The notes below the pieces were generated by a model. That model was given only the letters and a program-made list of their open reading frames with translations. It was not told the origin of the DNA and did not search any database. Source: Stratiolaelaps scimitus (Eukaryota > Arthropoda > Arachnida > Mesostigmata > Laelapidae). From it: DNA of 64,000 bases. The position numbers and the translations under genes are program-made. Positions 9,864 through 29,331 of this stretch are shown one piece after another. Within the stretch, counting starts at the first letter, position 1. Each line of letters begins with the position of its first letter. Location: NCBI GenBank assembly GCA_019614645.1, contig JABWDB010000048.1, positions 798,001 through 862,000 of the forward strand, in the 5' to 3' direction.

Positions 9864-12800
9864 TTAGCGGTAGGGATGGTAGCCAGTGTTGCGGCCGCCA
9901 CGGCCCTGCTGCTTGCCATAGCTGCCCGTCTGCTGCCACTGGTTCACTCCATAGCCACTCTGGGTGCCCCAGCCACCGCCATAGCCGTCGTATCCGCCGC
10001 CATAGCCGCCGCCGTACGCGTCGTAGGCGCCATATCCTCCGCCGTAGCCAGCCCAGCCCTGGTTAGCGCCGTAGCCTCCACGGCCCATGCCGCCTCGGCC
10101 GCGACCTCCTCCACGTCCACCTCGCATGCCGAATCCGCCCCAGCCGCCGCGGAATCCTAATCGCGCGCGAACAAAAAACGAACAAGCAGACGACCACAAC
10201 AAATACAACAGAGGCCGATTAGCACAAACATACATAAGGTACATCATTTTTTGTACAATCAGGTCTTGTGGCAAGTTCTGCCGATTTTTTCTCTCTCGCA
10301 CCGTGCGCACAAAATAATCATTTTTTCTATGTATGTGTGTGTGTGTGTATGTGTGTGCATTAACGAACAAAAGCATGTGTCCTCCAGAACGTGTGTAACA
10401 CCGCCGATGCATGCTTTTTCTTTCGGCCTTCGCTTGCATATTCTTTCGTTCCGTCTCGATGGACGACACACAATCGGTACGTACCGTCACTGCTAGCGTT
10501 GCGGGGAGTAGCCTTCTTGACATCGCACTCCTTACCACCGATCATCTGTTTCGGCTTCTTGGCGGCAGCCTCAGCAGCGGCTACTGTCTCATACGTGACA
10601 AAGATGAAACCTCTCCGGACGTTCTTTTCCTTATCCATAGGCATCTCAAGGTTCTCGATATTGCCAAACTGGCCGAAGTGCGCGCGGATGTCCTCCTCCG
10701 ATGTCTCTGGCGGGAGACCGCCACAGAAGACCTGTTTGACAACGGCGAAATGACGCCAATCGTGAGATAGGACCGTGAACAGGTGGACGTTAGTATTCGT
10801 TATATAGGAAGATCTCAATCACAAAAGGAGATTTCATTACAAATAAACATTTCATATGCCGACTTTTTGCTGTTGTCACACAGGTTATGTCCCAGGTTTT
10901 GAGTACTCCTCGCCGAACTCTGGCCAACTGTTTTTTGGGCGAGTGTACTGTTCTATCCAGTTATCCTTTCATTGATCATTATGCTTAGTTGATATTACAC
11001 TCAGCCGTCGATATTATCATTGTATAATTCGCATATTTTTTAGCATTTAAAAGAGTTGCTATATCTTATATATATATATATGGAAGCTACCAACAAATGA
11101 GAATTTCCCCATCAGGCTAACGGCTGCTATCCGTACTCTTAGTTTTCCGTATACCCAATGTACAGACCTTGTTGGCGCCAGGACGAGCCTTAGCGGGTTT
11201 CGGATCGATCTGCTTCCCCTTGACGGTGTGCGGAGAGACGGCGATAGCCGCCTCGAGCGCTTCCTTTGTCGCGAACGTGATGAATCCGAAACAACGCGAC
11301 TTGTTCGTCACTGGATTCATTTTAATCGTACATTGCTCAATTTCACCGTAGGTCGCGAAATGCTCCCGAAGGTCAGCATCCGTTGTGTCCAAGGAGAGGC
11401 CACCACAGAACAGCTTCCTATTAAGCCGTATGAGGGGTACGGCAATCAAACATGGAATACGAAATGACATAACGATGAGAACAATCGACATACACGCACG
11501 ATATATATATATACGAATGGCTCTGACGCACTATTTGCTGAGAGTCACCATATAACAGCTATACTATAGTTGCATACAAATATTGTTACCTCGATAGTTA
11601 GTTTGTTAGTTAGTTACTACGACGATTCATAAATTCACGCCAGATCGCTGTTGAGCAGAGCACAAATGTTCACCAAACTCAGATGGACCCCCCGCAAAAC
11701 CCCATCTACGCGAGCCTCTGTCATGGACACCAACACGAGATCAGACATTCTACCCATTCATAGTGACTTCCGAGCAGGAGTGATAATTATACTTATTAAA
11801 AATAGTCACATCAAACAGTATCTTGAAATACTTAGGCGTATCTTCTTCAGCTAATATTCGATCAAGAACTGCCCAGGCCCTCTGTGTGTGTGTGTGTGTG
11901 TGCGCGTCTGTGTGATCTTTATACAACGAACTATTTTCTTAATTAATTAATCGCTCGCAGAAACAACAGCACCACTACACACACGAATAGGGGGAGGAAA
12001 ATATGAACAGAGCGCTCAGTATAATTAGCTACCTATTATTAGAATAACATTTAGTAGATAATCAAAGATAGTTGAGTAACGTTTGGATGGGGGGGTAGGA
12101 GGAGGACGCTTTAAAAAAAACATAAGAAACCCATTACAATGTCCAATGTAGCGATCGGCAGACCCGTTGCGTCTCTGTGTTGCGGTGAGGTGCGTGTGTG
12201 CGTGTCTGTTGATGTCTACCCAGAGTCGTAGTTAGGTTTTTCTTTAGAATGTTAATTAAGTGTAATTAGCATATTTATACCCATGTATTTGACAGCATCG
12301 CGACAGAGCACATGTATCGCGTACAGGCAACGTTTGCTAAGTGTATAACCAGTATAATTTTATTATACTACCATCTTGTATCGACAGTCCGATATGATAG
12401 TTGTAAGATCGTAATGACAAAAATTTATCGTGGCTAATCAGATAAAAACTAGCTCTTCCAACTAATATATATATAATTATATATAATATATTTATATGTA
12501 TATTTATATCGCCCAGAACATGTGCATAGCTGTGTGTTCAGGTGGTGTTCATATAGAAAAAAATTAATCGTAATTAATCGACTATTTTTGTCCACCCGGC
12601 TGATACCAAAATGATCGCTCTGCTTTCGTACGAGCCATTGGATACATAGATAACATGTGTAGCCTATGTATACCAGAGTCTCCTGGTATGTTGTTGTGAG
12701 GATCTATCAAGTAAAACACTAACTTGGGACTAAATCGGCTCGCATTTTCGCCGTACTAACAACTCGATGCAGAATTAGCGCCGCCCTGGGTACATTCTAT

Positions 12801-15800
12801 GTCGGGTTCATTTTACGTAAGTTTATGACGATGCAACTTATATTTCTAATTGTCAGTTTGTTAATTTTTCTATAGTACAACAATCGTAGCATTGCATCAG
12901 CGGCAGTGTGAAATGCATCTTTATAATAATAATTAGTATTATTATTATGATATATCGTAATCTTTTATTACGACGATTATTATGTCGTGTTATAGGTTGT
13001 GAACAATAAGAAGTGGCCGCTCTTGGTTAACAATGATTGAAGTCGATGTTAATTTCACAAAGCTATACAAAAATTAAATGTTTTCTAGCAGGAAATACAT
13101 TATCGTACTTGTACTGTATAGCCTCGTCGTTAGCATGTATTAATTTAATTTAACAACAACAGCAACAGCAAAAAATGCTAATAACAATTATAGTATTATT
13201 ATAATTAATGCAAATTAATTTTGTCGGCCCGATCATTTTGGTGAAGACTCGATTCATCTATTTTGACATGTTTATCTTATCTCTTGTTACAGCGCTCTTA
13301 AACAAGCTTGATCGAACAAGCGAGTTGTACAATTAATTAGCCTCATTCCCTGGTGAATAATTTCCGTAGATGACTTCGTCCGAGGGACATACGTAATTCG
13401 AATTTTGGCTAATTGACATTAATTCGGGTAGATCGTTGTGGTGCGGTGTTGTGGTGTTTATGTCAATAACAAAACGCAGAGACAATTATGTGTAATTATT
13501 ATTACAATTATATTATTAATTTGTACCATATACTGAATCTTTATTATTATTATTATTATTACTATGCAACAATCGTTTTGAGTGGTAGCACAAAGACATT
13601 GTACGTTTGTATTTTACATTCGTATGATTACAACTTTATTATAATCCTTACGTTTCATTGCTCTTATTATTATTATTATTATTATTATTATTGTTGTTAT
13701 TAATTAGTATCATTATGATTATTACTATGTCGAATACTGCACTTATTTACAGAGTCGTGTTGTCCTTGTTAGATCTTCGATATCGGTTTTACTTTAGGTT
13801 TCAAGGTAGCTTTCTTGTTTACGTTTGATTTGATGCCAAAACAGTTGAATCGGCGACTCGAACTGATACTGTCGAATCGGGAATTGATATGGGACGGGCT
13901 GGGAGCAAGAGGAGAGCTTATGATAAGGAAGCTGATCTCAAGACGTCGCTGATTTAAGTTGCTGTTGTTGTTGCTGCTGCTGCTGCTGTACTTTTGTTTT
14001 AAGGTTTTTTTGTTGTTGTTGTTGTTGTTTTAATTATCCGATGTGACTGACAAGACGCAAGACTCAGTGCTGAATAAAGTACGGGAATATGCCGACGCGA
14101 GTGTGGTGGCATTGGTGGTGGTGGTGGTGGTGCCGTTGTTATCCGGTTCTAGGAGTTTGTCTCATCGAGCGACAGCGATCAATGGATGATCGTAAGATGA
14201 TTATAGAGATGAAGTGTGATGGTTGGTGTCTGACCCTGAATTACAGGCTATTCTCTACAGTCAGGCGCTTGTTCCTGCTTGCGCTATCGGACAGCATATT
14301 GACATGGCCTAAGATGAGAGATCTATCGAGCAGGCTGCCATTCTATCTCAGAGGTCTCCTAGTAGTAGTACGATTGATGATATGAGCATATTTACTATGC
14401 GGATTTTCTTCGTTATATTTATCGCCCCCTTTTTAGCAATAATGGCTCGAATACTCCGAAATCCAACACAGCTTCCTCTCTCTCTCTCTTTCTCTGAGAT
14501 TCTAGGCCGGCTCCTCCGAACACTCCCGAGTCTAGGCTAGCCCTTGTTCTTCTATTGCAGATCGATTGAGTGTGACAGAGAGGGATGAGATCATTGAGAC
14601 TGAGAGATGCATGGATGGATACAAACATGGAAGACGACTATAATGACTTTAATTTCAGAAGTGATTTACCGATCGATTATATTGCAATATCATACGATTT
14701 GACAGCAGGTGATTGATTCAGTGATTCATCTGAAATCAGCTAACTATAATCGACATTAACTACGCCCCTCTTAGTTCATCTAGCTAGCGATAAACCTGCT
14801 TTTATCGTAGGCGAAGTTTCCCTTTCAGTGAACCAATGAATCAATCAATCAACGTAATAATTAATTAACCGGTTGTATCACTAATGAGTCAATAAAATCA
14901 TGTCCGTCATCAGCATCATGATCGTATCGTATTGCCAGTTCCTGTCAAACTAACTTTACCATTCATTGATCGCTCTGCAGCAGGGCGGTGATGGTGGAGT
15001 CGCAGCTGCCGCATCTCGTCGGCGGTCGAACCCATAATGCAGGGTCTGCCACCCCCGTGTTGATGCTGTTGTCGTTGGTCGTTGTTGTTGCAGCGACAAT
15101 AACGGCAATTGGCTCGATAGGTCGAACCACCTATTCAACCGGTCCGAATGTTGTCGATCTCCTCTCACGCCACACTCTCATAGCTGGCCAGCTGATGGTG
15201 GAACTTCAGCCGGTAGAGAAATCTCTCCCTTTTTTTTGTTTGCGCCACACGAGTCTCTTTAGTGTCCAGGTCCACTGCTGCGGTTGGCGAGCTGAGGGGT
15301 GACGCTGTCGACGGGAGCTGGTCTTCATCACGTTTTCTTCAGACGGATGCTGTTGTGTTCGGCTCTAGGTTATCAGTAACGGTCGTCATTATGACATGCT
15401 CGAACAATGGCTTTACGCCTGACTCTGAGATCATCTGATGTGGGATCTTATCTCTGATATGCTCTCTCTTTGCTGCTAAACAACTCGTCTGAGTCGTCTT
15501 TATACGATATTGCTTCTATCAGAGTACTATTGTGAGAAAGTAGGTACAGAACACTGGATATAGACAATAATTATGATTGTTGTAACACCTGATTTCACAG
15601 TCTTTCTTTTGCTGTGTTGACTAATGTGATGGGTTCGTATCGTTGTGAAAATCGCCGAAAAATGATAAGATGGCTTCAGTCATATATACAAGATCTGTTA
15701 TAATGTGCACAACAACCTTAGAATCTCATCCGCTATTTATATGTATGTATTTATTATTATTATTATTACTATATTAATGAGTATATTTTTATATATATAT

Positions 15801-18800
15801 GCGGGTGCATCGGCGAAGCGCAAAAATACTACATTCGAAATTGTGCATTTCTTCTTAATTGACCTCCTTAAACTGCATTAATTAATAAGGTCAAATTATA
15901 TTATTTATCAATAATAATATGTTCATGATCTAAATAATGAGACTTCATTAGTCATCTTTGGTGAGACTTTCCTCAAGCCACACCCATTTGTTACTGTGGT
16001 TGATATCGAGGTGATGGTGAACTAATATGTATAATATACCTATACACGAAAAGTTAATACTTCAAACTGTGTGCACCATGATCACCAACGGTGACTGTGT
16101 ATACGATCTCAACATATATATATATATATATATACACACATACCAGGTGCAAAAAACAAATACAGATATATATATATATAATATATATATATATTATATA
16201 TCAAGTAAAAAAGTTCATTCACACTTAAACTATAATTCGTTGCAAATGGCATTACATCGAATAGAACCCTGACAAAGATCGAACGCGTTATTTGCTGCTG
16301 GCAGGAATCTTCCCGCCGCCTAACGTGTTTTTGTTCAAGATGGCACTTTTTCTCTCTGGTAACGTAAACGTTCAAGAGCGAGTCGTCACAGATACGACAT
16401 TAATTTTCTAGACCACGTTGCCTGGAACAGGCGTCAGCCCCATCAGTGTATGTCGTCTAGAATAACTGCTCAGCTATGAACAGTTGTTATATCGATTGCA
16501 TCTCGGCGGAATCAAGTTTTGCTCAACGCGGAAAGCGGCGTTTACCAAAATGTCCGTACGATTCACACCGGCAGACGAAATACCTTCAATAAGGCAGCAT
16601 TGCCAAAGAAACAGCCCGTCCTGGACAACAACAACAGCAGCAACAACATGTAACAATTGCCACCGCGATGTCGTGTGCGATCATACGACGATCTAAGTAG
16701 GATCACGTCGTTCGACCCGCCGTTGATAATTCGGTGCAACTAAACGAGCCAAGGACAGCCGTAGCCGCACGGGATTTCCGAGTTGTGTTTGTTGTTGTTG
16801 GTGGTTTTTTTTGTAACGAAATGTCTGTGACTTTATCGATCTTTATCGGTATTGCACATTGAAAAAGAACCCAGTCACGAAAACAAATCTAGGGACGAGA
16901 TCGAGTCTCAGCAGAGGAGGGTGGTTTTTCGCCGTGCGTTTGAAGAAAAAATCCCATTTTCGAAAAAAAAACAGAATCCCAGGCACTAAAGTACGTGTGC
17001 TTACAACAGCACAGTTGACTGCGACACAGCGCCTTTTCGTGTGTGCCTATCGCGGTCGAAATACTGCAGAAGTGCTCCTTGACTCGATTGGGAGGCCTGG
17101 TTGGCACCAGGCCCCCAGTTATGCCCATCGATCCATCATGGCACCAACTGATCAGAAAATGGTGTAAATTCACTCCTCTTGGTAAATTCCTACGGTATCT
17201 AGTAACGCCACCAATTTAGCACGGTCAAAAATCTATATATAAGCTGGACCAAGAAAAATATAGAACGAATATGCGACAAGTAGCAACAATCCGAGAGACC
17301 GCAGAGATCCAATGTACACGCACAAACAACGACTCCGGACTGGCGGATCTAAACGTCCAACTTGTATTGTAACCGCGCCCGTGTCCGAGCAACTGAACCC
17401 TCGGTGGACCCGCTGCCCGCATTGAAGACACTCACGTGTGACATTGCGTAGACTTTTGCAATGAGTGAATGATATATCACCATCATACAGACTCGTCCTA
17501 AAGGCTGTTTCCAGATTATATTATTATTACTGTTATTATTATTATTATCATTATGATTACGGGTACGACCAATATATTCATTGTTATACTTTGTAGAATC
17601 ATATCGAAACAACAAATCCCCGTTCGCCAGCAATATAGATATGTATTGTATCCTAACGGAATGATTCAGAATGCGATCAACGTGCTACGGGGTGGGCGCG
17701 GGGCAACCGCAGGGCGATGGAACAACACTGAATCACTATCAAATGTTATTGTTGTTGTTGTTCTCATGAACAACGACCCGAGAGGACGCCCATTCATTGT
17801 TGTGTCCATGCTTCCCACAGTTACCACCCCGAGTGAGTAGTCAGTCAGTTAGAGTCAGTTAGAGCGACAGCAACAATCTCCACCTCCGCCGACCGCACGA
17901 CCAGCAGTGATACTAGTAGTAACAACAGCAACGCTGAAGCTCGTTGCAGCTCAACCACGAGGTTGTTACACGAAGCTCGCCGCGGCTCGTGCTATATATA
18001 TATATATATATTATACATGGCAGCAATGACACGGGCCACGACCACCAAGCACCCATGAGAAGACTACGGCTATCGCAGGCACGCCGCCAGCTAGCCAGCC
18101 AGCCAGCCACCGACCAAACGAGTGAGAAGTGAGAGATAGATCGAGAGAGAGAGCAAGCGGCCAAGCCCAAGTGCCCAATCGTATGCCTATATACTGTGGT
18201 TATCGATGGTCCCCAACGGGCCACGCGGTTGCTACGGCGTCGGCGCCAGCAGCAGCAGCGGCTTGCAAAAGTTGTTGGTACTGCTGTGTGTCTATCCGAC
18301 AGACTGACTGGGTGCTTGCCCATCGCCGTACGCGATGATGGTCGGTTCGAGCGAGCGATCCTACTACCCTCCGCTCTGCCGGTGATTACTGGCTATGCTG
18401 TTACTATGCTATAGTGCAATAGCAGCAGCAGCAGTATCATCACCAGCGACCGCTATACAGTGAGTAGCTGGTTCGCTTCGATTCTACTCGGGCCAGACAG
18501 ATAGCGCATTGCCGGCGCCTGACCGATTGGCGGTCATCGAGGCGCGCACACACGCGGGAAGCATCGGCGAGCTACGTAGGCCAACCCCAGGCGAGCACAC
18601 AGACCCCGTTTCTGCATCCCCGTAGTCCCATCGTCGTTTGGTTGCGCCGGAGCAGCATGAGCGTTGTCGCCATCGGCGCAGCCGCCGCCGGCTGCATGTC
18701 CCGGACAGGCAGCCATCATTGGCGGCGTCTGTCTGTGCTCGCCAACAGCAGGACTCTCGGTCGGGAAATCTGGTGGCGCGACGCACGGCGGCGGAAGTCC

Positions 18801-19475
18801 CATGTCGATCTCGTAGACGACAACGTCGACGATGAGGTCGGCATGGGACGATAACAACAACAACAACAGGAGCGGTGGCATTACAATGCAATCGGATCTG
18901 ATACAATGATATAAGGAATGGCAGTGCACGTTCGACGTTGCCGATGGTAAGCCTTGTTTTGTCGGCGTCTCAGCGGACCAAGAGTTGCCGGCGGTGGCCG
19001 CGGCGGCAGCGGCGGTGGCGGTGGTGGTGCCGGCCATGATGGCGTACGGCGCAATAGGCATTTCGCGGCCGCAGAGCGTAAAAACGAGACGGCTTTGCCA
19101 AAAAAAAAAAAAAAGAACTCGTTCGCAACTCTGCATTATGAACACTGCAGTCTGGCTAGGCTACAAATCGTCAACGTAAATTTCCCGTTTCGTAACTCTC
19201 CTCTGAACAGCTCGAACACATTCGAGTGTAGTTCAGGTAACAAGCGTAACAATGAGGCACGCACGCACACTCACTCAATCAGCCAGCCAGATAGCTAGAT
19301 ATACATACATCGATATGGGCAGTCACACATGAACAAGATTGACTTACCGTTCCTCGGCGTCAGCAGCCGTCGCGCCCGAACTTCCGTTCGTGGCCGAGTC
19401 GATGGTTCCATCGCCGTTCGTGGCTTCCATCTTGCTCTCCTCTTCTGAAATCATCTGAGCCTCAATTTCGCTCAT
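9864..19475 (-). CDS. sqd: Squid/hnRNP A/B-type RNA-binding protein, two RRMs and a Gly-rich tail
   Basis: Coding exons: 19475-19348, 11417-11168, 10731-10485 and 10156-9864, giving about 305 aa. Residues 1-42 are an acidic leader (MSEIEAQMISEEES). RRM1 (about 43-126) has RNP2 LFCGGL and RNP1 RCFGFITF. RRM2 (about 127-208) has RNP2 VFCGGL and RNP1 RGFIFVTY. The tail (209-305) is rich in Gly, Tyr and Arg with RGG motifs and ends GYHPYR. RRM1 is followed by the DPKPAKAR linker and RRM2 by KKATP, as in Drosophila Squid and vertebrate hnRNP D/AB. Such proteins bind pre-mRNA and mRNA in nucleus and cytoplasm and act in splicing, localisation and translation. The phases fit at every junction (CG|G, AAG|GTC, G|GA). 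The exon 2 donor is a weak GTCTGT. The start ATG has A at -3. Alternative C-terminal exons, known for this family, cannot be excluded. Confidence 0.92.
11418..19347 (-). other. Intron 1 of the squid-like gene (7.9 kb)
   Basis: It lies between the leader exon donor (GAACG|GTAAGT) and the RRM1 acceptor (TTAATAG|GAAGC). It contains many simple repeats: (GT)n 11885-11900, TA runs near 12466-12500, (ATT)n 13540-13560 and 13665-13692, (GTG)n 14110-14132, TA runs 16111-16200 and 17993-18011, and (CAG)-rich stretches 18246-18262 and 18420-18436. The last 1.5 kb before exon 1 is GC-rich. Open frames in 18.4-19.3 kb are low-complexity and not convincing. Confidence 0.6.
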
Positions 19476-20047
19476 TGTCTCGGCAATTTTTGCGGCAGAC
19501 GCTCTCGTCGCTCGATAAAAACCTGAGGAAACTAACTGGGACACCGTCGCTCGAGACAGCAGCGTCGGGCAAGCAGTCACGAGATGGCGACCTGATCGAA
19601 GATCCTACGAATCAATCTGACTACCGATTTTCTTCCGCTCAAAAACGGGGCAACGAAACGCTGGCCAGACCCTTCTGCTCGCTTAGGGCAAGAGAACAAG
19701 CCGTTTACGAGTTGGACGGTTGCGGGATGTACGAAATTTTGAAACACAAAACCACGAAATCCTCTTCGATAGCCGCTGAAGCCGCCGGCAACAAGCAAAC
19801 ACACTCAGGAGTTGGCTTCGTACACCACGAGCAGATCCCTAGTCAGGTACCTTTACAATCCCTAGCGTATCCCTAGAAGTATCCCTAGACAATGCCAAAA
19901 CGAGACCGGGCCGGAGGCGCTGATTGGCGGCTTGATATCTCCGCTGGCGAGAGTTTGCGACGAACGGCCATGTGGTGAGGGATCGGCCGCTGCCGCTGGC
20001 AGCGATGCTTCGCTCAAGGGATCTCTCTGCCTAGAAAATGCCGGTAA

Positions 20048-20093
20048 GTTGCTGCCGCCGCCGCCGCCGCCGCCACCACCGCCGCCGCCACCC
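20048..20093. repeat. (CCG)n trinucleotide repeat upstream of the squid-like gene
   Basis: A GCC/CCG run with two CCA interruptions, about 570-620 bases upstream of the squid ATG in a GC-rich stretch that could be part of the promoter or 5' UTR. Confidence 0.8.
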
Positions 20094-21258
20094 ACAGTGA
20101 GTAGCAGCCCCCGCTGTGGCGGCCACCCAACGGCGTCAGGAGCAAAGAAAAATGGAGATTTTTCGAAATCATAGATACACACAGATGCAAGTGTATCCAT
20201 ATCTGATATCTAATGATCGGCACACTGAAAGCTACGTGTGGTTAAAGGAAGGATACGAATGAGCCTTAAAGTAGGTTTATATATATATATATATATATAG
20301 AAGGGGAGTAGGACTATTAGTCGAGGATCAAAAGTCGCCGGCATGCATGAAATGGCGAAGGATTTCGAAGTACAGCCGTCCTCCATGTATGACGCTGAGT
20401 GAGGAGTTTTGTGACAATTTCGAAGCGTCGCATTCAAATGCGTCAAGAATCGCTGGGGAAGATAAACCACTTATTGTTTCTTATGGTAATTGTGTCTTCG
20501 TTCGACTCGACATGTAGAACAATATGTAGTATTCTACAATAATCACACGAAATGGCGTAATTTTAAATCAGTTTCAATTGTTCATGTATTAGTAAGGCAC
20601 TAACAATGGTATTGAATTACGAGCTAAACATATCTCACTTGTCATAACATGTTCTATGAGCTGACAAATATAAACAATTCAAATTATTTGAAATTATTTT
20701 ACGTTCAGTGGGGGAGGAGAGCATTAAGCTTGTTGTTCACTTCTCCAATTAAAGAAGAATTAGACTGACTCCAGTTGGCTGAAGCAAGTCAGAGCCGAAA
20801 ATTTGTTTGCAATTAAATATACCTCACTTAATGAGTGAGAAAAAACGAGGAGAAACTCGAATTATTCCCTACGAACAGGTGAAGACGTAGATACCATGAA
20901 GCGATATCATGTGATATCTTCTTCATGTGGCGTACACACACGCGGACAGGAGTCCCACGTAATCTTGAAAAGGAGATAAGAACACTCTCTGTGTGTCCTC
21001 GATGAGTCCTTTGCTATATGCGTTCCTCCTGTCCTAAGGTTGATTAATGTCTGGCAAACATTAAGTCCTAAGAAGGAGTTTCAAGCATCGCCCTGTAGCT
21101 ATGTAACAGACAACGAATCACTGGAAATCCGTTCGCCTGATACACGAACGATCTTCAATTGTGTTGGGTTGCGCTACCGCAGGTCTTCAGCAAAGGGCAT
21201 ATCAAAGTGCCTACTGATCTCAGCATGACAGCTGTTTGCTGTATATTATATATATATA

Positions 21259-21350
21259 TATATTAACTGTTTTTCGAGCTGACCCTCAGCTGACTCTCCC
21301 CTATCTGACAGGCCTCAGCTCTTAACCTTTTAGGTATTACTATGAGGTAT
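21259..21350 (+). repeat. Foldback repeat family copy
   Basis: It starts ctgtttttcgagctgaccct and continues through ctgacaggcctcagctctta to ttaggtattactatgagg. It is the terminal portion of the 53680-54177 element in opposite orientation, embedded between TA runs. Confidence 0.7.
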
Positions 21351-21382
21351 TACTATTATGTATATATATATGTATATATATA

Positions 21383-21490
21383 AGGAAATTGTAAAAAAAG
21401 AACAGGGTGTGCCCGACGGTTCGCCTCAGAGTGACCCAACAATAATGAGACCCCTATTAGAGACTTGCATTTTCACAAAAAATGTCAGGG
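21383..21490 (+). mobile_element. Non-autonomous mariner-associated element (MITE-like)
   Basis: It contains cagagtgacccaacaataat, gagacttgcattttcacaaa and tgtcagggttatat, bordered by TA runs on both sides. The same block is next to transposase remains at 63290-63480 and again at 40938-41056. Confidence 0.6.
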
Positions 21491-21537
21491 TTATATATAT
21501 ATATATATATATATAAATATTTATATATATATATATG
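21491..21537. repeat. (TA)n microsatellite
   Basis: A nearly pure TA tract directly abutting the mariner-associated element; TA is the insertion target of this superfamily. Confidence 0.8.
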
Positions 21538-22796
21538 GATTGTATGCTTCGTCTGCACCACCGTTTTTTCCACTCGTTCTCTAAATATATCACTAAATCG
21601 ACCTTCACCTTTATTGCAACGATTCAAAGCTAATCTTTATCAGAACGTCTTCGAGTGATTGCTGAGGTAGGATGATACATTTTTCCAGAAATATTAGAGT
21701 ACAATGCTATGAATGACGCAACCTTAATGGGTGTCGTTGTTGTCCCATGTAGACGCAAAATGGGGAATACAAATTTTGACGCTTACAATATTGTCATGTC
21801 CATAATATGATTCAAACGACGGCGATTTTTTCGTAACCATCTCCAGTACGCACAGCTAGGTTCTACAGAAGGATCGCAAAGGGTCAGCATAGCAAAGTGG
21901 TGTATTTGGTGGTTTATAGGCGATCCTATTGGTTTATTCACGATCAACTGAACTTGGTCGAGAGTTGCCTAATAATGGAGTTGGCACAGCCGTAGGTATG
22001 ACATCTGCGATAATATCTAATGGGAACATTAACCTCCTTGCTAAATGTCGTTGCTCGACACCTCCGAAGGAGATTAGGCTGTGGAAAGCTGAAATTAGAA
22101 TGCGACATTAACGAATTGTGAAGCAACACAATTATTAAGCCCCAAAGCAATAATGGCACGCTCAATATCTAGTTAGGCTGGATATATTTCGCCGTACAAA
22201 TACGTTGTTTAATTAAGAACATTCTGCACTTCAATTCGTTTCCACTTTATTTCTTTGTTCAGTCGTACTAACATGCAAAACAATAATGCCATTTAATTAA
22301 ACTTATTCTGCTCCTATCAAACGTGAGTGAGATTAATATTATCCCCCATTATTTGTGTCACCTTCTTTACATATGCAAGGATGTGTACCCGGCGCCCGTA
22401 GACGAGACTGCCTAATTTTCAATAATCCTGTATCAACCTACTCTCTCACAGAAGCGTGTGAGAAATCCCAATAATGATTAGCTTAATGTCATGGATGCAT
22501 CGTTCAGCTCCACTCATTTCGTGAGTGTATTTATTATGTATCTGTTTCTTCTCTGTCTGTGTGTGTGTGTGTTGTGAGAGGGCATTGCTAAAAATATTAT
22601 TATTAGTACTATTATAATAATTATGCCCTGAACAGCCACAGAGAAATAACGACCAATTATTCAGCAGAAGTCAGTCAATATTATGTAAGTAGTGATGATA
22701 CTATCTAGCAGAGGAGTAGTAGTAGTAGTTGTAGTATAATAATAGTATGAAAAATAATAATAATAATAATAGTAAGAAAAATTATAATAATGATAA

Positions 22797-22802
22797 TTTA
22801 TT
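22797..22802 (-). promoter_or_regulatory. Candidate poly(A) signal of UAP56
   Basis: AATAAA on the minus strand about 200 nt past the UAP56 stop codon. Confidence 0.5.
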
Positions 22803-23003
22803 ATGAAAAACAAAAGCACTCGTGTACGCTTTTTTACGTTGGGTCTGACTGTCCTAACTGAATACGTGTACAATGTAAGGCAAATGCTGATCGCCGCCGA
22901 ATGTTGTCTCTGTTGGCAATTTAGTTGGGGAATCAACAGTCGGGAGCGCACACGTGAAGGGACCTATACAATGTCGATCATTCCGAGTCTCTCGCTGGTC
23001 TTC

Positions 23004-29331
<6,328 letters not shown>

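Larger units (their letters stand above)
19476..22796. other. Intergenic region between the squid-like and UAP56 genes
   Basis: The 19.5-20.2 kb part is GC-rich, probably squid 5' UTR or promoter. The remainder is AT-rich with the repeats listed separately, TA runs at 20278-20300 and 21243-21262, and (GT)n at 22559-22572. No coding exon seen. Confidence 0.45.

Noticed and set aside
9645..10160. 171-codon plus-strand frame, Ala/Ser-rich
   Set aside because: Antisense of the Gly-rich tail of the squid-like protein; composition follows from GGN codons read in reverse.
17913..18438. Open frames on both strands at 17.9-18.4 kb
   Set aside because: Short, overlapping in all frames and built on CAG and TA repeats inside the squid intron.
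18534..19145. 203-codon minus-strand frame in the squid intron
   Set aside because: GC-rich low-complexity sequence with Ala and Thr runs; no domain, and it lies inside an intron.
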